NCBI RefSeq assembly: GCF_005222225.1
Contig: NZ_CP036536.1
Coordinates: 644,001 to 708,000 of the forward strand
Direction of reading: 5' to 3'
DNA: 64,000 nt
From: Salinimonas lutimaris
GTDB taxonomy: Bacteria > Pseudomonadota > Gammaproteobacteria > Enterobacterales > Alteromonadaceae
How positions within the stretch are numbered: position 1 is the stretch's first letter; each line of letters opens with the position of its first letter. Below are positions 25,356-34,300 of the stretch, piece by piece. The notes beneath the pieces were generated by a model. That model had not been told where the DNA came from. It searched no databases and saw nothing but the letters and a program-made list of their open reading frames with translations. A program made the translations under genes and the position numbers.

Positions 25356-26858
25356 TTATGCCAGCGCCTGAGCAATGCCCGGGCTGTAGCGGTTCCTGCC
25401 TTCAGCTTTAGCCTTGTACAGCGCCGTATCTGCACGGCTAATAAGTGCTTGCATACTGTCAGTTTTGGGCGACCCGGCGAGGGCGTATCCGACACTAACA
25501 GTAATGACACTGCTGACCGGTGACATTGGAAACGCGATAGCAAGCTTTCGAATATTGTTAATGAGTGCCTCGACAATTTTCAGCGTAGTAACAGCCGACT
25601 TGGAGGGGCAAATCAGGGCAAATTCCTCCCCGCCATAGCGGGCCGAAGTGACTGCATATTCCAGCGCGATATCGGTCAGCACCCGTCCAATCAGTTTGAG
25701 CACCACATCGCCGGCCTGATGACCATAGGTGTCGTTATAGAGCTTGAAATGGTCCACATCCAGCATGACCAGATGCAAGGGCTGCCCGGTAATATGAATA
25801 TTGGCCCATTCCCGGGCCAGGGTTAAGTCAAAAAAGCGCCGGTTGGCAATGCTTGTCAGCGCATCCATATTAGCCTGACGTTCCAGTTCTTTGTTCGCCT
25901 GTTCCAGGTCCTGCTGCAAAAGTTTCAGGCTTTGCCGGGTATTGAGGCTGTGCAGGGTTTCACTAAACAGCTCACCAATTAATTTCAGATAACGCACTTC
26001 ATGGTACTGCCAGTTGTGCGAAACATTTAAGATATCACAACCAATAAACCCGAATAATCCACCGTTTAGTGTGACTGCCACACACAAAATAGCTTTGATG
26101 CCTTCTCGCTCAAATTCGGCTTTTTCCTTGCAAGCTTGCGGTGGCAGGTTGTCAATATCCTGAATCCGGAAGATGCCCTGCTCCTGCAACGTTGTAAACA
26201 GCACCGGGAACTCGCTGACCGGAACATTTTTTAAATCATCTTTGTATGGCATGACATCCGGGCCAGCCCACTCATGAGTATTGTCCATTAGCGTATGGTT
26301 ATGTTTATACCGAAACAGATAGCAGCGGTCAGCATTGATAAATTGGCCAAAGGTGCCCAGACACTCTTCAATCAGGGGATCCACACTGGCTTCGTCAGCA
26401 TTGATGAGCCGGGTGGAGATAGATGACAGCATCATGCTGTAGGTTAAATGGCTGGACGCCGACGCCTGCATACTGCGCTGTTGGGCATCAAAAACAGCTG
26501 TGACGTCGATATTAATCACACAGTAATTATCAGAGGCGACCGCTAAATGCCGAAAGGTCAGGTTACAGTGAAAGCGCTGGCTGCCGGCAGCTATATCCAC
26601 TTGCTGGCAGCTATGATCGAACAGATTTGCCGGGTGTAGCGGGTGATGTTCTTCGGTTAACTGCTGACCGCTGAGGGCGTCAAAAAAATCCAGCGACCGG
26701 GCGTTACTGCCAACCGGCAGATGCAGTTGTACACAGCACTCATCAGACAACAAAAAGTCGCTGTCATCGTTTTCTTTGTAGAGTAAGAGGCTTGGCATGC
26801 CTTTGAGCATGCCGGATACATTTTTAGTATTCAAAAACGATACTTCCCTGAACAACAC
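25356..26858 (-). CDS. Cytoplasmic GAF-GGDEF diguanylate cyclase
   Basis: The frame opens at a GTG (26858), but the true start is uncertain. A TTG about nine codons in has AGGGAAG before it, and ATG codons occur at residues 17 and 21. The protein has a PAS-like N-terminal part (about 20-125), a GAF domain (about 140-310, with ADRCYLFRYKHN, HEWAGPDVM and LCVAVTLNGGLFGFIGCD), a short coiled coil, and a GGDEF domain (about 330-495) with intact GGEEF at 409-413. It should make cyclic di-GMP under control of a cytoplasmic ligand. No membrane segment is evident. Confidence 0.88.
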   Translation of the reverse strand: MLFREVSFLNTKNVSGMLKGMPSLLLYKENDDSDFLLSDECCVQLHLPVGSNARSLDFFDALSGQQLTEEHHPLHPANLFDHSCQQVDIAAGSQRFHCNLTFRHLAVASDNYCVINIDVTAVFDAQQRSMQASASSHLTYSMMLSSISTRLINADEASVDPLIEECLGTFGQFINADRCYLFRYKHNHTLMDNTHEWAGPDVMPYKDDLKNVPVSEFPVLFTTLQEQGIFRIQDIDNLPPQACKEKAEFEREGIKAILCVAVTLNGGLFGFIGCDILNVSHNWQYHEVRYLKLIGELFSETLHSLNTRQSLKLLQQDLEQANKELERQANMDALTSIANRRFFDLTLAREWANIHITGQPLHLVMLDVDHFKLYNDTYGHQAGDVVLKLIGRVLTDIALEYAVTSARYGGEEFALICPSKSAVTTLKIVEALINNIRKLAIAFPMSPVSSVITVSVGYALAGSPKTDSMQALISRADTALYKAKAEGRNRYSPGIAQALA

Positions 26859-26957
26859 TAGCAGATGAACTATTTAGAAGCCCTTCGTATTAAGCATAGT
26901 TCAGCGGGAAAGAAAAGCGAGGGAAAGGGATGAACTTTTATTCACATAACCATTGAT

Positions 26958-27386
26958 TTAAACCGCACTGAACCACGCCAGTAACGCATATCGGCCACCT
27001 TTACCCAGGGTCACCAGCAGCAGGAATACCGGCAGAGATGTGCGCAGGATGCCGGCAATAAAGGTCAGCGGGTCGCCCACCACCGGCAGCCAGGCAAAAC
27101 ACAGTGACCAGATACCGTACTTTTGAAAATGATGCTGGGCAGAAAGGTAGGTGGTGTCACTGACTTTTAACCACTTCTGTACACCGGCGCGACCGGCATA
27201 ACGGCCCAGCCAGTAATTAAGCAGGGAGCCACCCACGTTTCCGGCGGTGGCGGTAAGTACCAGTGGCAGGGGGGCATAGCCGGCGGCCAGTAAGGCCAGC
27301 ATCACGGCTTCTGAGCCCAGCGGAAGTAATGTGGCAGCCAGCAAAGCGCTGCTGAACATGCCCGCCCAGCCCAGTTCAACAAACAC
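26958..27386 (-). CDS. yqaA: YqaA-family DedA-like membrane protein
   Basis: This 142-residue integral membrane protein belongs to the SNARE-associated/DedA group, YqaA subfamily. It has hydrophobic helices, the segment LPLGSEAVMLALLAAGY, the glycine-rich turn TAGNVGGSLLNYWLGRYAG and the late F-A-W-L-P-V-V-G-D-P-L-T motif. Relatives are lipid-related membrane proteins of unsettled function. Its start codon overlaps the srkA stop by one base, so the two are translationally coupled. Confidence 0.85.
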   Translation of the reverse strand: MFVELGWAGMFSSALLAATLLPLGSEAVMLALLAAGYAPLPLVLTATAGNVGGSLLNYWLGRYAGRAGVQKWLKVSDTTYLSAQHHFQKYGIWSLCFAWLPVVGDPLTFIAGILRTSLPVFLLLVTLGKGGRYALLAWFSAV

Positions 27387-28357
27387 TACAAACCCAGTTT
27401 AAGCGGCGGTTCTGACAGTGCTGCCAGCTGCTCCTTTAACGCCAGTATCTGACCTTCCCAGTATTTATCCTCGGCAAACCAGGGGAATGCTCTGGGAAAC
27501 GCCGGGTCCTGCCAGCGGCGAGACAACCAGGCCATATGATGAATCATGCGCATAGCGCGTAGTGGCTCAATCAGAGCCAGCTGACGCGGGTCCAGCTCAT
27601 TGAATTCCTCATAGGCTTCTACCATCACATCCAGCTGCAATAACTGCTGGCTGCGATCACCACTTAACATCATCCACAGGTCCTGAATGGCCGGCCCCAT
27701 ACGACTGTCATCCAAATCGACAAACATGGGGCCGTCACGCCACAAAATATTACCCGGATGACAATCGCCGTGCAGGCGGATGCTATCGGTTTCAAAGTAA
27801 TGCTGGCGCGTGGCGGTGATTAGCGGCTCGGCAATGGCAAAAAAAGCGGTTTTTAAATGCTCCGGCAACAGCGCACTGTGTTGCAGTTCCTGATAGGGCT
27901 GGGTCAGGAAGGAGTCGGTATCTAATACCGGGCGGCCGGTAAAATTACGAGCCTGTCCCACCCGGTGAATACGTCCGATAAAGCGGCCCATCCATTCCAG
28001 CTGGTTAAGATTATCAATTTCAAACTGCCGTCCGCCAACCGACGGAAACAGAGCAAAGCGGTATCCGTTATGAAAATGCAGGGTTTTGCCCTGAATATTT
28101 AATGGCGCCACCATGGGAATTTCGGCATCGGCCAGTTCTCGGGCAAACTCATGCTCTTCAAGAATCTGATCGTCGGTCCAGCGCTCCGGGCGATAAAATT
28201 TGACCACCATGCGCTGGCCTTCGTCGCTTTGAAACTGGTACACCCGGTTTTCATAACTGTTGAGTGCCAGTAACCCGGTTTGCGCATAAACGCCGGTAGA
28301 CTCCAGCGCATCAAGCAGCGCGTCCGGCGTCAGACCGGTAAAAGCAAAATCTGTCAT
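27386..28357 (-). CDS. srkA: Stress response kinase A (YihE/RdoA)
   Basis: SrkA is a Ser/Thr protein kinase with an aminoglycoside-phosphotransferase-like fold that protects against stress-induced death in E. coli. The 323-residue protein has a nucleotide-binding lysine in MVVKFYRPERW (about 48-58), the catalytic loop HGDCHPGNILW and the metal-binding VDLDDSRMGPAIQDLWM. Length fits E. coli (328). In E. coli srkA lies next to dsbA; here dsbA is about 4 kb away, with several genes between. It begins seven bases after ccoG. Confidence 0.93.
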   Translation of the reverse strand: MTDFAFTGLTPDALLDALESTGVYAQTGLLALNSYENRVYQFQSDEGQRMVVKFYRPERWTDDQILEEHEFARELADAEIPMVAPLNIQGKTLHFHNGYRFALFPSVGGRQFEIDNLNQLEWMGRFIGRIHRVGQARNFTGRPVLDTDSFLTQPYQELQHSALLPEHLKTAFFAIAEPLITATRQHYFETDSIRLHGDCHPGNILWRDGPMFVDLDDSRMGPAIQDLWMMLSGDRSQQLLQLDVMVEAYEEFNELDPRQLALIEPLRAMRMIHHMAWLSRRWQDPAFPRAFPWFAEDKYWEGQILALKEQLAALSEPPLKLGL

Positions 28358-28364
28358 AGGATCC

Positions 28365-29792
28365 TTATCGATAGAGGAACTTGCTGGGTTCTTTCACTTC
28401 CACTGCCTCGGCAGTATCAGTGGCGCGAACCACAAACTGAATATCGGTAACCGGATCATCCAGATTATAGGCATCGGTGGCAACCGAAATCGGTACTGAT
28501 GCAACTTCTCCGCCCTGAACCGTCACTTTCTGCGCGCCAATCAGACGGTAGTCCGGCAGACCGGCAACAGAAATGCTGTACTGATGCTGGGTTTGCGACT
28601 TGTTAAGTACTTTCAGGGTATACACATTTTCAATCAGACCGTCATTGGTTTCCCGGTACAGGGCATTACGATCACGAATAATATCAACCTCCAGCGGCAC
28701 CCGTAACAGCACATTGGCGGTCAGTACGGCTATCATCAACAGCAATACAACAAAATAGCCAATCAGTTTGGGCCGGAAAATACGCAAGCTACCACCGGAT
28801 AATTCTTCTTCAGAAGTGAAGCGAATCAGCCCTTTCGGATAATTCATCTTGTCCATGACGCCGTTACAGGCATCCACGCAGGCGCCGCAATTGATACACT
28901 CGTATTGCAGGCCATTGCGAATATCTATTCCGGTCGGGCATACCTGCACACACAACTGACAGTCGATGCAGTCACCTAATCCTTTTGCGTGAAACGCGTC
29001 ACGACTGAGCTTGCGCGGGCGCGGTCCGCGATGTTCACCGCGCTGTTTATCATACGCCACGGTAATGGTCTGGCTGTCAAACATGGCCGACTGGAAGCGG
29101 GCATACGGGCATATATGCGTGCACATGATTTCACGCATGTAGCCGGCATTACCATAAGTACAGACTGCAAAAAAAAGTACCGAGAAGGTTGCCCAGAAGC
29201 TGGCGTTGAAGGTAAAAAAGTCGGCAAACAGTGCCTTTACCGGCGTAAAATAGCCGACAAAAAGCAGGGCTGTGAGTAAGGCTGTGCTCCACCAGCAGCA
29301 TTGTTTGAGCGTTTTGCGAATAAACTTATCCGCATCCATGGGGCGTTCATCCAGTTTAATACGTTTATTTCTGGGCCCTTCAATTATTTCTTCAAACCAG
29401 GTGAAGATATATACCCAAGTGGTTTGCGGGCACATAAATCCGCACCAGACCCGGCCGGCAAACGTGGTCACAAAAAACAGTGCAAAGGCAGAAATAATAA
29501 ACAGATAAGCCAGCAGGGTCAGATCCTGTGGCCACAGAGTCAGTGAGAACAGCGTAAAGCGCTGCTCGGCGATGTCGAGCAGCACAGCCTGATGGCCGTT
29601 GTAGGTCAGCCACGGAATAAGCGCAAACAAAGCCAGAAAAAATAACCCGAAAAAACGTCGGAATGTTTCCAGCGGCCCTTTCACCGCGCGTACATAAATC
29701 CGGCTATGGGCGGCGTGGCGCCGGGTTGTGCCGGTGTCCGGCTTATGTACTTTGACCGGCGTCACATTTTTAACCGGAATATTGTCACTCAT
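28365..29792 (-). CDS. ccoG: Cytochrome c oxidase accessory protein CcoG (RdxA/FixG)
   Basis: CcoG is a polyferredoxin-type membrane protein needed for copper handling during cbb3 oxidase assembly. The 475-residue protein has about five membrane helices and Cys-containing membrane segments (VWCGFMCPQTTW and CTHICPYARF). Two cytoplasmic 4Fe-4S motifs follow (CIDCQLCVQVCP and CINCGACVDAC, about 270-310), then a C-terminal Ig-like periplasmic domain (about 365-470). It heads the ccoG-srkA-yqaA transcript behind an FNR-type promoter. The cbb3 structural genes are not in the window. Confidence 0.95.
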   Translation of the reverse strand: MSDNIPVKNVTPVKVHKPDTGTTRRHAAHSRIYVRAVKGPLETFRRFFGLFFLALFALIPWLTYNGHQAVLLDIAEQRFTLFSLTLWPQDLTLLAYLFIISAFALFFVTTFAGRVWCGFMCPQTTWVYIFTWFEEIIEGPRNKRIKLDERPMDADKFIRKTLKQCCWWSTALLTALLFVGYFTPVKALFADFFTFNASFWATFSVLFFAVCTYGNAGYMREIMCTHICPYARFQSAMFDSQTITVAYDKQRGEHRGPRPRKLSRDAFHAKGLGDCIDCQLCVQVCPTGIDIRNGLQYECINCGACVDACNGVMDKMNYPKGLIRFTSEEELSGGSLRIFRPKLIGYFVVLLLMIAVLTANVLLRVPLEVDIIRDRNALYRETNDGLIENVYTLKVLNKSQTQHQYSISVAGLPDYRLIGAQKVTVQGGEVASVPISVATDAYNLDDPVTDIQFVVRATDTAEAVEVKEPSKFLYR

Positions 29793-29822
29793 TGTCAGGC
29801 CTTAGCGATAACGTCCCTTTGC

Positions 29823-29865
29823 ATACTATCAGACGCAGGTGAGAATAAGGCTTAATATAGATCAA
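29823..29865 (-). promoter_or_regulatory. FNR-type class II promoter for ccoG
   Basis: TTAAT-N4-ATCAA (29852-29865) matches the FNR/Anr consensus at nine of ten defined bases. On the minus strand TAGTAT (29828-29823) is a four-of-six -10. The box centre is about 42 bases from the implied transcription start near 29816, the spacing of class II FNR activation. That start would give about a 25-base leader to ccoG. Confidence 0.55.
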
Positions 29866-30051
29866 ATAAACAGCGAATGCCGGAATGTGACATTAATGAC
29901 ATTAACGCTCTTTGATTCGTCTGTTGGCGTGGCCATTCTTTATACCTTTTGATATATGCGTATAAAACTGAGGCTTTTTTAGTCAGTCGTTAGGTATTAA
30001 TCTTTGTTTGATTAAAAAACAGGCTAGGGTTCTTGCTGGGAGAAAAACAAA

Positions 30052-30414
30052 ATGGCCCGGATGTTTGCAGTACTGGTGCAGGTCGCAGTACTGATTTTGA
30101 TTTTACGCATGCCCATGATGCAAGCCATGCTGCAGGATATTCAGGCCACGGTGAGCGACTGGCTGCTGGAGCTGGACAAGCTCCCCGAACAACAGGCGCT
30201 AGACGATCTGAAAGTGACCACAGGGCCGCTGCATGTATCGATGCGACCGTTTCAGCAACGTTATCTTAATGAGCTGTTGCAAAGCAAAGATAATGTTATT
30301 CAATTTTATGCCTATTATTGTCAGGGTGCTGACATGAATCCTTATATATACGGGTCATCCAGAACCTATCTGTGCGACGAAATCAGTAAAACCCCTTTAC
30401 TGACAAAATCCTGA
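30052..30414 (+). CDS. Uncharacterised small membrane-associated protein
   Basis: This 120-residue protein starts with a hydrophobic segment (MARMFAVLVQVAVLILILRMP), a signal anchor or uncleaved signal. The rest is an extracytoplasmic domain of about 95 residues with two Cys (YYCQGADMNPY and TYLCDEI) that could form a disulfide. GGGAG lies upstream of the start. I do not recognise the family. A terminator follows at 30441-30488. Confidence 0.6.
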   Translation: MARMFAVLVQVAVLILILRMPMMQAMLQDIQATVSDWLLELDKLPEQQALDDLKVTTGPLHVSMRPFQQRYLNELLQSKDNVIQFYAYYCQGADMNPYIYGSSRTYLCDEISKTPLLTKS

Positions 30415-30440
30415 TTGTTTGATTCAGCCTCAGTTCAGTT

Positions 30441-30488
30441 GCCCGATAGCATGCTCATCTCTATTCCCTGCGCTATCGGGCCATTTTC
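30441..30488 (+). terminator. Probable terminator
   Basis: A 10-bp perfect stem GCCCGATAGC (30441-30450) with GCTATCGGGC (30472-30481), a 21-base loop, then CATTTTC. The T run is short, but stem strength and position 24 bases after the stop support termination. Confidence 0.65.
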
Positions 30489-30593
30489 AAAAATTAAATA
30501 TTGCCTGTTTATGGACCGGTCACGGAACTTGTGGCAGCGCGGTAGTCTCTAACCCGTGTATTTACACAGTGCATGTTTACATGTGAGGAGCCC

Positions 30594-31121
30594 ATGAAAA
30601 AGTCACTCTCAATAGCGACATTGCTGGCTGCCGGGCTGATGTACCAACCCGTAATGGCTGCCGCAGAGGTAAAAATAAACTGGCAGGAGCCAGACTCCTA
30701 CCAGGATATCCGGCCTTCCAATCAAAGCCGGACATCATTCAGAAATATGGTATTTGCCGATCTTGAGCAATACATGACAAAGCTGGCAGAAGAGTTGCCC
30801 GACGGGCAGACCCTGTCTCTGACGGTGACCGATTTGGACCTGGCCGGTGAAGTGTGGCCCGCCAGCTTGCTAGGCGGAATGGGCGGCGCAGATATCCGGT
30901 TAGTAAAACCGGTCTACATTCCCAGAATGAGTTTCAGTTACACCTTAAAAGATACCACCGGTAACGTGCTGCAAAATGCGGAGGTAAAACTGAAAGATAT
31001 GGCCTTTATGGCTCGGGGCACCCGGGCCAGCCGCCGGGCTGAAAATCTGACCTATGAAAAAGCCATGTTAAAAGACTGGTTTGAAAAAACACTGGAGCAA
31101 ACCGCCAGTCACACACCCTGA
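30594..31121 (+). CDS. DUF3016 exported protein
   Basis: The ATG at 30594 follows GAGGAG and gives 175 residues with a signal peptide cut near AAAEVK (about residue 22). The mature part has features of the DUF3016 family: KINWQEPDSYQDIRP at the start, LPDGQTLSLTVTDLDLAGEVWP in the middle and Arg-rich RGTRASRR near the end. It should be periplasmic. Function is unknown. An alternative start seven codons upstream lacks a ribosome site. Confidence 0.8.
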   Translation: MKKSLSIATLLAAGLMYQPVMAAAEVKINWQEPDSYQDIRPSNQSRTSFRNMVFADLEQYMTKLAEELPDGQTLSLTVTDLDLAGEVWPASLLGGMGGADIRLVKPVYIPRMSFSYTLKDTTGNVLQNAEVKLKDMAFMARGTRASRRAENLTYEKAMLKDWFEKTLEQTASHTP

Positions 31122-31236
31122 TGTGAAGCTGTAATAAGCACTGTATAACAGTATGGTTTATTTCGCCGTCATTCATTTGGGTGACGCGCTCCCATCCCTA
31201 TTGCTTCCTGCCATGTCAGACCGTGTGGTCAAAAAA

Positions 31237-31289
31237 TTGTCAGTTTTTGTCCAAAATTTGTCACTTTTCTGTAGTGAACACGATATAGT
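31237..31289 (+). promoter_or_regulatory. Tandem Pho-box repeats and -10 before the nuclease gene
   Basis: TTGTC-type repeats start at 31237, 31247, 31258 and 31269; the last three are spaced exactly 11 bases, the PhoB period. Bases 31247-31265 match the 19-base Pho-box consensus (two CTGTCAT-like heptamers, A/T spacer) at 15 positions. The final repeat CTGTAGT ends at 31275, eight bases before TATAGT (31284-31289, five of six for -10). No good -35 is present, as expected when PhoB substitutes for it. Confidence 0.65.
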
Positions 31290-31348
31290 CTCCCTGTACC
31301 AAAGGACAGTTTTACAACAATAAATCCAAAAAGTCGCAGGAGACACAC

Positions 31349-34300
31349 ATGTTTAAACGCCGTGCTCTGCTTCCTTTTGTACTCTGTGTCAGTGCGCCAG
31401 TCAGCGCTGAAGTGTTTATTTCTGAGTATGTAGAAGGTGGCAGTAATAATAAGGCCGTAGAGCTATACAACCCCGACGCACAAGCGATAGATCTGAATGG
31501 TTACACGCTGTCTGTCTATTCCAATGGCAGTAATGCTGCCAGTACCATCATCGAGCTTAGCGGTACCATCAATCCGGGCGGTACATTTGTACTGGCCGAC
31601 AATGATGCATCAGCGGCTATGCTGGCGCTGTCTGACCAAACCAGCACGCAAAGCTTTTTCAACGGTGACGATGCCGTTGTACTAAGTCGTGCCGGCAGCA
31701 TTATCGACAGCATCGGCCAGGTGGGTTTTCGTCCTGACGATGAGTGGGGCAGTGGCAACACCAGTACCAAGGATAATACGCTGATCAGGCTAGCTGGCAT
31801 CAGCGCCGGTGATACCAATGTTGCTGATACTTTTGACCCGGCTGCACAGTTCACCGGACTGGCCAAAGATGATATTTCTGGTCTGGGCCAGCATACCTAC
31901 AGTGGTGATGCAGGTGGCAATGGCGGCGACTCCGGTGATGACGGGGTACTGTCTGGTGTGTGTACCAATTGCCCGGATCTGGACAAAGTCGCCGATGCCG
32001 CCAGTTTTGATGCCAGCGCCTATTACAGCGCAGTACAGGCAGAAGTGGATGCCGGCAGCAGTATGGATGTTATCCGCCAGCGTTTATCTGCCACTCTGGC
32101 TGACGGGCAGCGCCAATTAAGCTACTCACAGGTATGGACCGCCCTGACCGCAACCGACGAAGATCCGGCCGACCCGGACAATGTTCTGCTGTTTTATTCA
32201 AATCGCTCTATTGCCAAAGCCTCAAATGGCTCAGGCGATGCGTCCACCAACCCGGACAATTGGAACCGCGAGCACAGCTGGCCGAAAAGTCATGGCTTCA
32301 GCAGCTCGGCAAATGAAGCTTATACTGATATTCAGCACCTGCGGGCGACCGATATTTCGGTGAACAGCAGCCGCGGAAATCTGGATTTTGACTTCAGTGA
32401 CAGCCCGCTCTCCGAAGCGCCGGAAAACCGTATTGACGGTGATTCGTTTGAGCCGCGTGATGCTATCAAAGGCGACGTGGCGCGCATGATGATGTACATG
32501 GATGTGCGTTATGAAGGTATTAATGGAGATGTTACTCCTGACTTAGTGCTGGTTAACACCATCACTGCCAGCGGCGATGCTGCGCTGGGCAAACTGTGCA
32601 CCTTGATTGAATGGCACAACGCCGATCCGGTCGATGAGGCAGAGCGCACTCGTCAGGCGGCCATCTATGAGTATCAGGGTAACCGGAACCCGTTTGTGGA
32701 TCGTCCAGAATGGGTCGATGTGCTGTACTCAGCCCAAAGCTGTGATGCGTCTACCGGTGGTGATACCGGTGAAACCGATGAGCCGGTTGACCCACAGCCA
32801 GAAGCGGGCAGTGCGCCACTTATGCTGACCGGTATTTATGATGGTCCGTTGTCTGGTGGTGTGCCTAAAGGTATTGAGCTGCTGGTCACCGAAGATATGG
32901 ATGACTTAAGCGTCTGTGGCGTTGGTTCTGCAAATAATGGCGGCGGCAGCGCGGGTGAAGAGTTTATCTTCCCGTCACGCAGTGTGGTGGCCGGCGAGTT
33001 TATCTACATCGCATCTGAAACCACCGGGTTTACCAGCTTTTTTGGTTTTGCGCCGGATTACACCAGTTCAGCCATGTCGATCAACGGTGATGATGCCATT
33101 GAAGTATTCTGTCATGGTGAGCGAGTTGATGTGTACGGTGACATCAATGTTGATGGCACCGGGCAGGACTGGGAATACCTGGATAGCTTTGCCTATCGTA
33201 CTGGCGGTACAGCCAACGGCGAATTTACCTTGTCGCAGTGGTCAGTACCCGGTGCCAACACCTGGGATGGTGAGAATGACAACAGCACCGCTGCTGTGCC
33301 GTTTCCGGCAGGCAGTTTTGCCCTGATCCCGGCAACCCTGTTTTTCTCTGAATATGTGGAAGGCAGCAGCTTCAACAAAGCGCTGGAGTTGGTAAATACC
33401 GGCGCCACACCGCTGGATGCCAGTGAGTATGCTATTCAGATCTTCAGTAATGGTAACCAGACCGGTCAGACCCCGATAAGCCTCAGTGGTACCGTAGCCC
33501 CTGGTGATGTGCTGGTGATTGCTAATAATCAGGCTGATAGTCAGATTGCGGCGGTGGCTGATGTGCTCACCGGTCAGGTGAGCTTTAACGGCGATGATGC
33601 TGTGGTACTGCTGCACAACGGCGAGATTGTGGATGCTATCGGACAGATTGGCGTACGCACCGAGTGGGGCAGTGGCGATACCAGTACGCAGGATAATACT
33701 CTGCGCCGTAAAGCTACCGTAACCGGCGGCGATAATGACGCCTATGATGCGTTTGACCCGGCGCTGGAATGGGACGGTTTTGCCAACAATACGTTCGACG
33801 GCCTGGGACAGTATTCCGGCACCGGCGATAATGGCGGTGGTGACAACGGCGGCGGTCTGGCGGCCTGTGGTGAACCGGCTACCTTTATCCATGAGGTGCA
33901 GGGCGATGGTATGGCTTCGCCGTTGGCGGGTCAGTCAGTGTCTGTTGAGGCTATTATCTCTCACCTGACGCCAAAGTTGAGTGGCTATTTTATTCAGGAA
34001 GAAGCCACAGACTATGATGACAGCAGTGCCACTTCAGAAGGTGTGTTTGTGTATGCTCCGCAAATGTCAGACGCCCTGCAGGCTGGTGATGTGGTGCGTT
34101 TGCAAGGTGAGGTGTCGGAGCGTTATGGCCGCACGCAAATCAGCATCAGCGGTGAGCCGGTGGTTTGTGGCACCGGTACTGTGGCGGTTACGCCAGTGAG
34201 CCTGCCGCAGGCCAGCGATAATGCCTTTGAGTCTGTTGAAGGCATGCTGGTAACCAGTAACGAAAACTGGGTGGTTAATAATGTATACAATTACGGCAGC

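Noticed and set aside
33242-33892. Minus-strand open frame opposite the nuclease gene
   Set aside because: A shadow of a strongly coding plus-strand region whose domains are clear; no start signal.
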